DNA from: Rheinheimera oceanensis
GTDB lineage: Bacteria > Pseudomonadota > Gammaproteobacteria > Enterobacterales > Alteromonadaceae
Direction of reading: 5' to 3'
Assembly: GCF_018831085.1 (NCBI RefSeq)
Contig: NZ_JAGPNM010000009.1
Location: 1 to 64,000 of the forward strand
Length of the DNA: 64,000 bases
Part shown: piece after piece, positions 32,582 through 42,161 of the stretch
Layout of the letters: each line of letters opens with the position of its first letter
Position numbering within the stretch: position 1 is the first letter of the stretch
Notes under the pieces: generated by a model
Databases searched by the model: none
The model's input: the letters and a program-made list of their open reading frames with translations, nothing else
Told to the model about the DNA's origin: nothing
Translations under genes and position numbers: made by a program

Positions 32582-34303
32582 TTAAAAACTGAGCCGGACA
32601 GAAAAATCAATTTCCTGTTGTTTTTGCTGCAAAAAATCAGGTACCCGTAGTGCTCTGGCATATGAAATATTCACGCTGAGATTACGGTCGTACAATTTAA
32701 TACCAACGACAGAACCCGCCACCCACTCAGAACCTCTGTCCGGATACTCCGGTAAATTTGATGAACCAATATCAACACCGGCGTAATACTGCACCTGGTC
32801 CAGCCAGGGTAATGAGGTTTCTGCGGGCAGGCTGAAGTCGTTACGGACATAACCGCCTTTGTAACCAAACAAGCTGCTTTGCGATAGGCCCCGCACCGAG
32901 TAACGGCCGCCTACTGTCAGGCCTTCTGATGCCAGGATCACTTTGGGGGAATACAGAAAATCTGCCGCAACGGCATAGAGCAGCGGCACGGAGCCCAGGT
33001 GAAACTGCGTGTTATAAGCCAGATTCAGCTGATATTTGGTAAACTGAAAATCATCCTCAGCAGCCACCAGCTGTTGTTTGGCATCAAACCAGGGCACACT
33101 TTTATGAATATGAGCATTAACGCTGAGGGTACCCTGAGGTAAAAAATGCCGGTAACTGCCAGCCAGATCCCAGATATAAAGCGTGCGTGATGAGGTTTCT
33201 AAAAACACATCTTCAATATAGTTTTTGCTGTCTTTGCGGATAAAACTGGCAGAGAGATCCAGTTTGCCGGTTTGGCCACGGTATAGCGTGCGGTTCAGCT
33301 GCACACTGCTGTTAAGTGAAGAGCCATGAATGGAAAAATTAACAACATTGCCAATAACTGTTTGTTCATACTCATAAAAACTATTTTGTAATGACCATTG
33401 CCAGTACGCCACCGGCATTGACCAGGACACGGCATAACTGCGGGATAACGCATGCGGCAACTCATGCTTGCCAATATTGGTTGATGCAGAGAAAAAGGTC
33501 GTATCGTTTACCCCCAACAGGTTATCAAGCACCAGATTGCCATCCAGCTGATATTCGCCGGTGCTGTCAACACCGCTATTATTAATGCCCAGCGAACCGC
33601 GCCAGGCTTTGGATAACTGATTAGTTATTACCACCTGGGTACCGCCTTGTTCAGCGCCGGGGTTAAGCGCTACCGTGGCGTTGTTTTGCCCAAGCGTATT
33701 TAAATTTTCTACGCCCTGTTCAATATCGCGGATATTAAGCACCGTTGCCGCATATGCCGGGAAAGCCAATTGCAGCTGGGTAGTGCTGATACTGCCATCA
33801 GCAGAGCTGATGTTTTCAATCACGCCTTCCAGAACAACAATATCTAAACTGCCGTCAGACAAATCCTGTGGGGCAATATAGGCACGGCTGGTGACATAGC
33901 CGCGTTCAAGATACAAATTGGATATTACGCCCAGCAGCACATTAATATGCTCAAGACCAAGGCATTGATTAAGATAAGGTAAGGTTGCTTTTTCGATTAA
34001 GGCAGCAGAAATTATCTGTGCGCCCTTAAGGTTGATAGCAGAGATGTTAAAACACGTACCTGCGGTTTCTATATCAGAAAAGTCTGTTATGGCCTGCTTA
34101 GGCTGCTGCAGACGAACGTCTGGCCGTTCACGCAAAGGCGCCAGCTGGTGCTCAAGACGATCCAGCCCCTGCTTTAGCATCTTCTCGTGATCCGATAGTG
34201 ATGCTTCCTGCGCATGCAAAGCAGTTGCCATCAATCCCAGCGCAACCAGCACATACATAAGCAGTATCTCAGATACGCCCAAGGGTATTTTTCGCAACAA
34301 CAT
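32582..34303 (-). CDS. cdiB: Two-partner-secretion outer-membrane transporter (CdiB/ShlB/FhaC family)
   Basis: 573 residues from MLLRKIPLGVSEILLMYV, chosen because it begins a proper signal peptide ending near LHAQ; a longer open frame upstream has no signal. A helical plug linker is followed by POTRA domains (CFNISAINLKGA; LYLERGYVTSRAYIAPQDL), then a 16-strand barrel with the conserved VRGL motif (GGRYSVRGLSQSS) and a C-terminal Phe (FSVRLSF). It sits in the outer membrane and exports CdiA. It precedes cdiA by about 50 bases, so both are probably on one transcript. Confidence 0.92.
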   Translation of the reverse strand: MLLRKIPLGVSEILLMYVLVALGLMATALHAQEASLSDHEKMLKQGLDRLEHQLAPLRERPDVRLQQPKQAITDFSDIETAGTCFNISAINLKGAQIISAALIEKATLPYLNQCLGLEHINVLLGVISNLYLERGYVTSRAYIAPQDLSDGSLDIVVLEGVIENISSADGSISTTQLQLAFPAYAATVLNIRDIEQGVENLNTLGQNNATVALNPGAEQGGTQVVITNQLSKAWRGSLGINNSGVDSTGEYQLDGNLVLDNLLGVNDTTFFSASTNIGKHELPHALSRSYAVSWSMPVAYWQWSLQNSFYEYEQTVIGNVVNFSIHGSSLNSSVQLNRTLYRGQTGKLDLSASFIRKDSKNYIEDVFLETSSRTLYIWDLAGSYRHFLPQGTLSVNAHIHKSVPWFDAKQQLVAAEDDFQFTKYQLNLAYNTQFHLGSVPLLYAVAADFLYSPKVILASEGLTVGGRYSVRGLSQSSLFGYKGGYVRNDFSLPAETSLPWLDQVQYYAGVDIGSSNLPEYPDRGSEWVAGSVVGIKLYDRNLSVNISYARALRVPDFLQQKQQEIDFSVRLSF

Positions 34304-34683
34304 CACTGTTAAGTCTTCCCTGCAATAATCTGCCAGAGCGTTAAACGCGCACAGATACTGAAAAATAAATTTCCGGTTGCATAAAAGACAAACTACATAG
34401 GAAGCGCAAATGCGTACTGCTGCATAAGCAGCGTTGCAGTACATCTGAAGGATGCGACTAAGCTAATGTAGCCTCTGCCATCATTAGTATTTAAACAATA
34501 CTGTTAGACCAGCGGCTTTGCGTCCTGCCCTTTCGGTGCAGTTTGCCTTTTAATTGTCTTAGCCTGGAAGAAACACTTATCTCAAGTGTGAACTCAAGCT
34601 GAACGGTTGCAAGATATACAAATAATTACAATTTGACAAGTTGTTTTTAGCCAATTTTGCAACAAGCTTTACAAATCAACACT
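34304..34683 (-). promoter_or_regulatory. cdiB promoter and long leader
   Basis: No gene is seen in these 380 bases. On the minus strand TTGTCA (34634-34639) and TATCTT (34611-34616) are separated by 17 bases and make a plausible sigma-70 promoter. It would leave a leader of about 300 bases before the cdiB ATG. The leader includes a small hairpin, CACTTGAGATAAGTG. No known riboswitch is recognised. Confidence 0.45.
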
Positions 34684-35988
34684 CTAGCGCAACGGCAAAT
34701 ACACCGTTACCACTAAGCCACCGTAGGCATGATTATGCAAAGTGATGTCGCCATGGTGCATATCGACTATTTTTTTAATAATAGCCAACCCCAGGCCCGA
34801 ACCTCCACTGCCACGGGCTACATCACCCTGGGTGAAGGGTTCAAACATGGCTTTCATCTGGTTTTCCGGTATGCCGGGGCCATGATCGCGGATTTGCAGG
34901 TAGATACGCTTGCGGTTGCGCTCGTAGCCGGTGGTTATTTCAATATCGCCATCGCTGTAACGCAGGGCGTTTTCCAGCAGGTTATTTAGCAGGCGCTTTA
35001 TAGCAATCCGCCTTAATATCACGTCGGGTAAATTGTCTGCCAGCACGGTAGCAATATGGCGTTGCTGTAAATGCTCAGCCTGCACCAGTTCACGTACCAG
35101 GGTATTAAGGTTTTCTTTTTGGCCGGGCTCTTCTTTGTGATGGCGCAGGTAGTCGATAAACTGGTCGATAATGGCGTTCATATCTTCGATATCGTTAATA
35201 ATGCCCTCACGGATCCAGTTATCCGGCTCTTGCATCATCTCCGACGCCAGCCGGATACGGGTTAGCGGGGTACGTAAATCGTGCGATACCCCGGCCATCA
35301 GTAAGGCTCTGTCCTGCTCAAGCTGGCGGATGCCGCGCGCCATATAATTAAAAGCCTTGGTTACCGCAATAATTTCGGTAGAGCCTTTATGCTCTGGCAA
35401 AGGAGGCGGGAATTCGCCGCCGCCTACCTGCAATGCTGCCTGCTGCAGGCTTTTTAGTGGCCGGTTTAACTGGCGGGCAAACAGCCAGCCGCCGCCGACA
35501 CTGAGCACACCTATCATCAGCAGATAAAATGTCAGCGGCGAAAAGTCGGTTTCATCCAACCCGGTCAGCGGTACCTTGACCCAGTAGTGCGGTGCCTGTG
35601 GCGGCCTTACCCAAAAGGCATAGGTTTCGCCCTGCGCTACGCGCACTTCAGCGGCACCGCCCAGTTCACGCGACATCAGATCAGAAAAATAACCATAGTA
35701 ACTGGCCTCTGCCAGGCCCTGTTGCAGTGCCTGCTGCTCGGTATACACCTCAATGCCGGTAGCTTCGCGAAAACGTTCTGTCAGCTCATGGGATAGCACC
35801 GGTTGCTGATGCCCAACATCAATAAAAACCACTTTAATTTGTTTGGCAATCAGGTGGTTAATTTGCTGGGTGGTGGGTTTTATCACATAAAACGCCACCG
35901 AAAGATAAGACACTAACTGATTGATCAGCAGCAACAGGCCGATAAGGAAAACAGTCTGGCCAAAGGCACTACGCGGCAGGCAACGCAT
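34684..35988 (-). CDS. envZ: Osmosensor histidine kinase EnvZ
   Basis: 434 residues. Two membrane helices (about 12-35 and 155-175) enclose a periplasmic domain; a HAMP linker is followed by the HisKA box MAGVSHDLRTPLTRIRLASE (His near 236) and the ATPase domain with N, G1 and G2 boxes (LLENALRYSDG, DHGPGIPE, GSGGSGLGLAI). It phosphorylates OmpR in response to envelope or osmotic signals. Its ATG directly abuts the ompR TAA, so the pair is translated together. Confidence 0.95.
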   Translation of the reverse strand: MRCLPRSAFGQTVFLIGLLLLINQLVSYLSVAFYVIKPTTQQINHLIAKQIKVVFIDVGHQQPVLSHELTERFREATGIEVYTEQQALQQGLAEASYYGYFSDLMSRELGGAAEVRVAQGETYAFWVRPPQAPHYWVKVPLTGLDETDFSPLTFYLLMIGVLSVGGGWLFARQLNRPLKSLQQAALQVGGGEFPPPLPEHKGSTEIIAVTKAFNYMARGIRQLEQDRALLMAGVSHDLRTPLTRIRLASEMMQEPDNWIREGIINDIEDMNAIIDQFIDYLRHHKEEPGQKENLNTLVRELVQAEHLQQRHIATVLADNLPDVILRRIAIKRLLNNLLENALRYSDGDIEITTGYERNRKRIYLQIRDHGPGIPENQMKAMFEPFTQGDVARGSGGSGLGLAIIKKIVDMHHGDITLHNHAYGGLVVTVYLPLR

Positions 35989-36714
35989 TTAACTGACGCT
36001 GCCATCCGGTACAAACACATACCCCAGGCCCCATACCGTTTGAATATAACGCGGGTTAGCGGCGTCGTCTTCTAACATGCGGCGCAATCGCGATACCTGC
36101 ACGTCGATACTGCGCTCCATAGCGGAATAATCGCGGCCCCGCGCCTGATTCATCAGCTTGTCACGCGATAACGGCTCCCGCGGGTGACTTACCAGCACTT
36201 TTAGTACCGCGTATTCGCCGCTGGTTAACGGCAGTAACTGCTCGCCTTTGCGCATTTCGCGCGTAGCCAGATTAAATTTAAACGGGCCAAATTCCACTAT
36301 ACCCTCAGCCTGGCTGGGAGCCCCCGGTAACTCTTTACTTTTGCGCCGCATTACTGCGCGGATACGCGCCAACAACTCACGCGGGTTAAAGGGTTTGGGC
36401 AGGTAATCATCGGCGCCCATTTCCAGGCCGATAATACGGTCTACCTCATCGCCTTTTGCCGTTAGCATAATAATCGGAATTTCATTTTCCTGCTGGCGCA
36501 GGCGGCGGCAGATAGACAAGCCATCTTCACCCGGCAACATCAAATCCAGCACTACCAAATGAAAGTTTTCCCGCTCCATCAGGCGTTGCATCTGCTCGTA
36601 ATTTGCTACGCTGCGTACTATGTAACCCTGCTCAACCAGATAACGTTCCAGCAAGGCACGTAAACGCATGTCATCATCAACTACCAGAATTTTCGGGGTT
36701 TCTGAACTGGCCAT
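35989..36714 (-). CDS. ompR: Response regulator OmpR
   Basis: 241 residues. The receiver domain has VVDDDMRLR, the phosphorylated Asp in LVVLDLMLPGEDG and the Lys in PKPFNPREL; the C-terminal winged helix ends RYIQTVWGLGYVFVPDG. It is the transcription factor partner of EnvZ. The start codon lies in the 3' arm of a perfect 10-bp inverted repeat. The gene order greB/ompR-envZ with tex nearby is the standard gammaproteobacterial neighbourhood. Confidence 0.96.
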   Translation of the reverse strand: MASSETPKILVVDDDMRLRALLERYLVEQGYIVRSVANYEQMQRLMERENFHLVVLDLMLPGEDGLSICRRLRQQENEIPIIMLTAKGDEVDRIIGLEMGADDYLPKPFNPRELLARIRAVMRRKSKELPGAPSQAEGIVEFGPFKFNLATREMRKGEQLLPLTSGEYAVLKVLVSHPREPLSRDKLMNQARGRDYSAMERSIDVQVSRLRRMLEDDAANPRYIQTVWGLGYVFVPDGSVS

Positions 36715-36745
36715 AGTGAAGCCTCCACAATATTTGCTTCACTAT
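36713..36745 (-). promoter_or_regulatory. Inverted repeat over the ompR ribosome-binding site
   Basis: ATAGTGAAGC at one side and GCTTCACTAT at the other, separated by 13 bases. In the ompR mRNA the loop contains GTGGAG of the Shine-Dalgarno and the second arm includes the first two bases of the ATG. It could be a translation-controlling hairpin or a DNA operator. Confidence 0.5.
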
Positions 36746-36891
36746 AAACGAAAAAACCGCCACGGCGAAAAACCTTGGCGCTTCTTTATGTTACAAAGTT
36801 TGTCTGTTATACAACAGTGGCATATCGCTGGCAGGTCGGCGGCAAAAGCTGCTAACATTCCGCCCTGCTTTTACCGGACGACACCAACACC

Positions 36892-37362
36892 ATGCGCACC
36901 GACTTAATTACCCGTGAGGGCTTTGAAGCCTTACAACATGAGCTGAACTATTTATGGCGGGAAAAACGCCCCGATGTTACCGCCAAAGTGGCCTGGGCCG
37001 CCAGCCTGGGTGATCGCAGTGAAAACGCCGATTATCAGTACAATAAAAAGCTGCTGCGTGAAACGGATCGCCGTATCCGGTTTTTACGCAAACGGCTGGA
37101 AGTGCTGCGCGTGGTAGACTATTCGCCGCAGCAGGATGGCAAAGTGTTTTTTGGCGCCTGGGTTGAAATTGAAAACGAACAGGGCGAGCAGCTTGGCTTT
37201 CGTATTGTCGGGCCGGATGAAATATACGGCCGCAAAGATTACATCTCTATCGACTCACCCATGGCGCGGGCACTGCTGAAAAAAGCCGTAGATGATGAAG
37301 TGCTGGTACATACGCCTACCGGCAACAAACTGTGGTTTATTACCCAAATACGCTACAAATAA
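36892..37362 (+). CDS. greB: Transcript cleavage factor GreB
   Basis: 156 residues. An N-terminal coiled coil (LITREGFEALQHELNYLWRE with KRPDVTAKVAWAASLGDRSENADY) carries the acidic tip; the C-terminal FKBP-like domain has VEIENEQGEQLGFRIVGPDE. It rescues backtracked RNA polymerase by stimulating cleavage of the transcript 3' end. It is divergent from ompR with a shared 180-base region. Length and motifs favour GreB over GreA. Confidence 0.93.
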   Translation: MRTDLITREGFEALQHELNYLWREKRPDVTAKVAWAASLGDRSENADYQYNKKLLRETDRRIRFLRKRLEVLRVVDYSPQQDGKVFFGAWVEIENEQGEQLGFRIVGPDEIYGRKDYISIDSPMARALLKKAVDDEVLVHTPTGNKLWFITQIRYK

Positions 37363-37487
37363 TAGCAACACAACAGCGCCGGATTGGATTTTTTGCCGCA
37401 CAAAGTGGACAATCGGCAAATGTTGCCGTGTTTTTAGTTTGATGTTTTTCACCTTAACGGTGCTTTTTAATCAGGAATTCCTTGTTT

Positions 37488-39806
37488 ATGTCTATGATTG
37501 TTAAACAAATTGCAGCAGAAATTGCTGCCCGTCCAGAGCAGGTTTCAGCAACTATCGCATTATTGGAAGAAGGTGCAACAGTGCCTTTTATTGCCCGTTA
37601 CCGTAAAGAAGTAACCGGCGGCCTGGATGATACCCAGCTGCGGCATCTGGAACAGCGTTTAACTTACCTGCGTGAACTGGAAGAACGCCGCCAGGTAATT
37701 TTAAAAACCATAGACGAGCAAGGCAAATTAACCGCTGAGTTAAAACAAGACATACTGGCAGCCGACAATAAAACCCGGCTGGAAGATTTATATCTGCCGT
37801 ATAAAGCCAAACGCCGCACCAAGGGCCAGATAGCCATTGAGGCGGGTATATTGCCGCTGGCCGACGCCTTATTAGCGAACCCCGGCCTGAGCCCCGAAAC
37901 AGAAGCCGCAGCCTACATTAACGCTGAGGCCGGTTTTGCTGATGTAAAAGCCGTGCTTGATGGTGCCAAATATATTCTGATGGAACGCTTTGCCGAAGAC
38001 GCTAACCTGCTGGCCCGCTTGCGCCAGCATCTGGCACAGCATGCCGTATTAAAAAGCACCCTGGTTGCCGGTAAAGAGCAGGAAGGCGCCAAATTCCGCG
38101 ATTACTTTGCCCATACAGAAAGCTGGAAAACCACGCCCTCGCACCGCGCACTGGCCATGTTTCGCGGCCGCAACGAAGGCGTGCTGCAACTGCAGTTAGT
38201 ACCCGATGCCAACGAAGAAACTGCCCACAGCCTGTGCGAACAAATGGTAGCCAGCCACTTTAATATTAAAGACGAAGGCCGCGCTGCCGATGCGTTTTTA
38301 CGCACAGCAGTACAATGGACCTGGAAAGTAAAACTGCACCTGCACTTAGAAAATGACCTGCTGAGCGAACTGCGCGAAAAAGCCGAAGAAGAAGCCATTA
38401 AAGTATTTGCCCGTAACTTAAAAGACCTGCTTATGGCCGCACCGGCCGGTATGCGCAACACACTGGCACTGGACCCCGGCCTGCGTACCGGCGTTAAAGT
38501 AACCGCCATTGACGAAACCGGTAAGTTGCTCAGCCAAACCACTATATTTCCGCATGCACCACAAAATATGTGGGATAAATCAGTGCGCACTCTGGTAGCA
38601 CTGTGTCAGCAACATAAAATAGAACTGATTGCCATAGGTAACGGCACCGCATCGCGTGAAACCGACAAACTGGCCGCCGATGTGATCAAAGCGTTGCCGG
38701 GCCAGCCAATCCAGAAAATTATGGTGTCAGAGGCCGGCGCCTCTGTTTATTCCGCCTCTGAGCTGGCAGCGCAGGAGTTCCCTGATTTAGACGTATCGCT
38801 GCGCGGTGCGGTTTCTATTGGCCGCCGCCTGCAGGACCCGCTGGCCGAACTGGTAAAAATTGAACCCAAAGCCATTGGCGTGGGCCAGTACCAGCACGAC
38901 GTTAACCAAAGCCTGCTGACTAAATCTCTCGATGGCGTAGTAGAAGACTGCGTAAACGCGGTCGGTGTAGATTTAAATACCGCCTCGGTACCCCTGCTGG
39001 CCCGCGTGGCGGGGTTAAATAAAACCCTGGCGCAAAATATTGTTGTTTACCGCGACAGCAACGGCCGCTTTAACGAGCGTAAAGAGTTGCTGAAAGTACC
39101 ACGGCTGGGGCCAAAAGCGTATGAACAGGCCGCAGGCTTTTTACGTATTAACAACGGCAAAAACCCGCTGGATGCGTCATCAGTACACCCTGAGGCTTAT
39201 CCGCTGGTAGAAAGAATTATCAGCGCGCATCAGAAATCGGTTGAGCAGATCATTGGTAACAGCAGCTTCTTAAAAAGTATTGATGCCAAAGCCTTTGCCG
39301 ACGAGCATTTCGGTGTACCCACCATTACCGATATTTTAAAAGAGCTGGATAAACCCGGCCGGGATCCGCGCCCGGAGTTTAAAACCGCCAGCTTTAAAGA
39401 TGGTGTAGAAACATTAAAAGATCTGAAAGACGGCATGTTGCTCGAAGGTGTGGTAACTAACGTCACTAACTTTGGTGCCTTTGTTGATATAGGCGTGCAT
39501 CAGGACGGCTTAGTGCATATCTCGTCGCTGACCGACAAATTTGTCAGTGATCCGCATCAGGTAGTCAAAGCCGGTGATGTAGTAAAAGTAAAAGTGCTGG
39601 ATGTGGATATTGAACGCAAACGTATTGCGCTTACCATGCGGATGGACGAACAACCAGCGCCGAAAAATGCGGATAAAACAGCCAATAAAACCGGCGCACG
39701 CCCACAGCACAATAAAGCTGCCGCACCGCGCCAGGCTAAACCGGCAGACAATAACGCAGCAATGGGTAATGCATTTGCCGAAGCCTTTGCCAAACTGAAG
39801 AAATAA
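37488..39806 (+). CDS. tex: Tex-family S1 RNA-binding transcription protein
   Basis: 772 residues from the ATG preceded by AGGA 11 bases upstream; an in-frame TTG two codons earlier is less likely. Domains in order: Tex-like N-terminal helices (VPFIARYRKEVTGGLDDTQL), YqgF-like RNase H fold (LALDPGLRTGVKVTAIDETG), helix-hairpin-helix (LNTASVPLLARVAGLNKTLA) and a C-terminal S1 domain (VTNFGAFVDIGVHQDGLVHI). The last 45 residues are Lys/Ala/Pro-rich and disordered. Homologues bind nucleic acids and affect transcription and virulence gene expression. Confidence 0.95.
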   Translation: MSMIVKQIAAEIAARPEQVSATIALLEEGATVPFIARYRKEVTGGLDDTQLRHLEQRLTYLRELEERRQVILKTIDEQGKLTAELKQDILAADNKTRLEDLYLPYKAKRRTKGQIAIEAGILPLADALLANPGLSPETEAAAYINAEAGFADVKAVLDGAKYILMERFAEDANLLARLRQHLAQHAVLKSTLVAGKEQEGAKFRDYFAHTESWKTTPSHRALAMFRGRNEGVLQLQLVPDANEETAHSLCEQMVASHFNIKDEGRAADAFLRTAVQWTWKVKLHLHLENDLLSELREKAEEEAIKVFARNLKDLLMAAPAGMRNTLALDPGLRTGVKVTAIDETGKLLSQTTIFPHAPQNMWDKSVRTLVALCQQHKIELIAIGNGTASRETDKLAADVIKALPGQPIQKIMVSEAGASVYSASELAAQEFPDLDVSLRGAVSIGRRLQDPLAELVKIEPKAIGVGQYQHDVNQSLLTKSLDGVVEDCVNAVGVDLNTASVPLLARVAGLNKTLAQNIVVYRDSNGRFNERKELLKVPRLGPKAYEQAAGFLRINNGKNPLDASSVHPEAYPLVERIISAHQKSVEQIIGNSSFLKSIDAKAFADEHFGVPTITDILKELDKPGRDPRPEFKTASFKDGVETLKDLKDGMLLEGVVTNVTNFGAFVDIGVHQDGLVHISSLTDKFVSDPHQVVKAGDVVKVKVLDVDIERKRIALTMRMDEQPAPKNADKTANKTGARPQHNKAAAPRQAKPADNNAAMGNAFAEAFAKLKK

Positions 39807-39809
39807 TAT

Positions 39810-39840
39810 TGCCGCTAAGCAGCTTTGCTTAATAACGGCA
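39810..39840. terminator. Possible bidirectional terminator after tex
   Basis: TGCCGCTAAGC and GCTTAATAACGGCA can form an interrupted stem between the convergent ends of tex and the minus-strand gene fragment. There is no long T run, so the call is weak. Confidence 0.35.
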
Positions 39841-39850
39841 GAGCTGCAAT

Positions 39851-40624
39851 TTAATGCAACAACGGGTGGCTAAGCTTATGAATATCTGCCCGCGGGTGCA
39901 TAGAGAGTTCAAACAGCAACCGCTGATTCTCTGCATCAAAGCTCATAATACTGAGCAAATGCAGTAAATCCGGTGGTAGCAAAATAACGTCCTTCAGCTG
40001 ACCGTTAGCAGTGTCATAGTAACTTACCAGTAGCTGGTCTGGCTTTTGCTGCAAAAAGTAGATCCCCTGCTCTGCGACAGTCCAGGCCGTTCTGGAACTG
40101 AACACACTGCCGGGCAGCAGTTGCACCTCACTACCATCGGGCAATAGCTGCCATAAGCCCCGGTTGCGGCCTTTACTAAAATAAAACCGGTCTGCAGCCG
40201 GCATTTGTGCGCCAATACCGCCTTTTACTGTCAGTTGGTTAATATCGCCACTACTGAGATTAATGCTGAACAGGTTACTGCCATGCGAGAAAATTACTGC
40301 ACTATCGTCATACCACCAGCTAATTTGGCCATGCCAGCGGGCACCGGTTTTCAACTGAGTTAACTGACCGGTTTTTACCTCAAGCAGCATCAGTTTATCT
40401 TCCTCTTCTGCCGGAAAACGGCCAACAAAAGCAATATAACGGCCGTTATTAGACCACTGCGGATATTTAACCATGCCGTGCAGGCGCGTAAGTTGCTGGC
40501 GGTTTTCCATATAAGCATCGGCCTGCCATATTTCCATATAGCCAGACTCGTTGCTGACGTAAGCCAGAGCATGCCGGGCAGTGTGGCAGGCAGCATGAAG
40601 TAAGAAGGCAGGCGGAACAATCAA
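39851..40624 (-). pseudogene. Truncated beta-propeller (TolB/PD40-like) gene, perhaps from a CadC-like regulator
   Basis: About 250 residues of propeller repeats (ALAYVSNESGYMEIWQ; YPQWSNNGRYIAFVGR; FSHGSNLFSINLSSG). There is no acceptable start codon or ribosome site: the frame opens after a TAG with only TTG available, and the N-terminus has no signal or DNA-binding domain. In related bacteria such propellers form the C-terminal half of membrane-bound winged-helix (CadC-type) regulators, so I infer that the first half has been lost. Confidence 0.6.
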
Positions 40625-40701
40625 CAGCCGGTGCTGACAGCACTATTTTCAGCCGTTTTATTATCTATTGTTAATCTATTTAATATTATTCAGTAGGTTA
40701 T

Positions 40702-40830
40702 ATAACCTTCGTCTTTCAAGATGCACGGTTGTTGGTTGCGCTCACTCACCCCAATCACATAGTATTGCTATGCTCATGGGGATTCACTCACTTGCCGCCT
40801 ACGTGCATCTTGAAATTCATTGGTTATAAA
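40702..40830. repeat. Palindromic intergenic repeat
   Basis: TTTCAAGATGCACG (40714) and CGTGCATCTTGAAA (40802) are perfect 14-base inverted arms; the interior has a second imperfect palindrome (CACCCCAATCAC.. / ..GGGGATTCACTC). It resembles the 100-130 bp dispersed repeats of Vibrionales and Alteromonadales. It lies directly upstream of the truncated propeller gene and may have been involved in its loss. Confidence 0.75.
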
Positions 40831-40864
40831 TTTTGGTTTAGCTGTTTAGCAAAATAAAACAAGG

Positions 40865-41749
40865 TTAAACCTGTTGCAGAGATTGTTTGATATGCGGCTC
40901 TGTAGCTGCCTGATAATAACCGGCGATAACGCTGCGGCGCAGTTGCATTTGTGCGGAACTGGCCAGAGTATCGCGCTGCGGGTACACCACAGCACTGCCA
41001 CCGTTGTTATCTGACACACTGTAGCTAATATCGGTTTGGGCGACCTGCTCGGCAAAGCCGGTACCGGCTGCAGTTTTTTCTGTATCCTTGCTCTGCCCTG
41101 CGGCAGAATTTTGCTTAACCAGTTCGGCCTGCGCCTGAATTTGGCGCTGAGCCGCTTCTGCTGCAATACGTCTGTCTGCCGCCGAAGGCTCTGCCGGGGC
41201 CAAGGCTGCAGCGCGTACCTGCTGCATTTTCTGCACTGTTGCTTGCGGATCGCCGGGTATTGGCGAAATGTCGATCTGTACTTCACCGCCGACAGCATAT
41301 TGTTTGCCATCAGGGCCCAGCTCGTAAGTGTAGCTTGGCGCACCGGCATAACGGCCACCCACTGCCGCATGGGCCTGCTCGTGGGTTTTTACTTCCTGAT
41401 CCCGCGCTTTAAGCTCGCGGATCTCTTGCTGTTCCTGCTGTTCGGCCTGCTGTTGTGCCGCGTTTTCGCCTTTTTCATCTTGCTGCTGGCTATCAGAGCT
41501 TTCACTACGGCCATCTATCGCCTGTTGCGTTTCTGTTTCTTTGCCACTGGCATCGTACAGGTTAACCTGAGCCCCGCTGCTGCCACCTGGCCGGGCTTTT
41601 TCATCGGTAGCCGCCGGTTTTTCTGCACCGGACTTGGCAGTTTCCTTTACCGGTTCAAATAAATCCCGCCGCACAGCATCACGCCGCGCCATCTCCGTTG
41701 GCGGATTGGCGGTGTTAATACTGACATTAGGATAATTTGATACCAGCAT
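40865..41749 (-). CDS. SprA-related putative metalloprotease
   Basis: 294 residues. A disordered N-terminal third rich in Gln, Glu and Ala leads to a conserved core with the zinc-binding HEQAH motif in EVKTHEQAHAAVGGRYAGAP and GGEVQIDISPIPGDP, as in the SprA-related family. No signal peptide is seen. The C-terminus is helical and polar. The substrate is unknown. It lies six bases after the small rod-like gene, so the two may form an operon. Confidence 0.8.
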   Translation of the reverse strand: MLVSNYPNVSINTANPPTEMARRDAVRRDLFEPVKETAKSGAEKPAATDEKARPGGSSGAQVNLYDASGKETETQQAIDGRSESSDSQQQDEKGENAAQQQAEQQEQQEIRELKARDQEVKTHEQAHAAVGGRYAGAPSYTYELGPDGKQYAVGGEVQIDISPIPGDPQATVQKMQQVRAAALAPAEPSAADRRIAAEAAQRQIQAQAELVKQNSAAGQSKDTEKTAAGTGFAEQVAQTDISYSVSDNNGGSAVVYPQRDTLASSAQMQLRRSVIAGYYQAATEPHIKQSLQQV

Positions 41750-41754
41750 TTTGC

Positions 41755-42063
41755 TCAGACCCGGATATCAATCACAGTACCCAATACCTCGTCAGCGGTT
41801 TGAATACTTTTTACATTGGCCTGAGCGTTACGCTCTTCCTGGCCTAACTGCACTAAACTGCTGGTTAGTGAGCCGGGTTGTTCAGCGGTTTGTATCTGGC
41901 GCGGCTGCTCTGCGGCTACAGCTGGTGTAACAACAGCCTGCTCAGTTTCATTCAGCCGGTTAGCACGGGTTTGGCGGTTAATATCAATTGTTGCATCCGT
42001 GACACCGGCACTGGCACGCTGAAACCCCTGCATGCCTGAATACAACGCGGATTGAATGTCCAT
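41755..42063 (-). CDS. Small protein resembling the N-terminus of flagellar rod/hook proteins
   Basis: 102 residues starting MDIQSALYSGMQGFQRASAG and ending SIQTADEVLGTVIDIRV. Both ends resemble the paired terminal helices of flagellar rod and hook proteins (for example TADEVLGTVIDI), but the central domain is missing. A role as an assembly accessory or unrelated helical protein is possible. Upstream of the SprA-related gene. Confidence 0.7.
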   Translation of the reverse strand: MDIQSALYSGMQGFQRASAGVTDATIDINRQTRANRLNETEQAVVTPAVAAEQPRQIQTAEQPGSLTSSLVQLGQEERNAQANVKSIQTADEVLGTVIDIRV

Positions 42064-42161
42064 GGTACAACTCCTGCAACATTAGCTATAGTGGCTAATT
42101 ATTAACCAAAACCCGTTAAAAAGAAAGCCACCTAAAGCAGCAGGCTAGCGGTATACCACCT

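Noticed and set aside
38102..38590. Long minus-strand frame inside tex
   Set aside because: Antisense shadow of a well-conserved gene, with no ribosome site and no recognisable family.
40702..40830. Palindromic repeat as a terminator or riboswitch
   Set aside because: Arms are long with a second interior palindrome and no T run, and it lies upstream of the next gene's 5' remnant; a dispersed repeat fits better.
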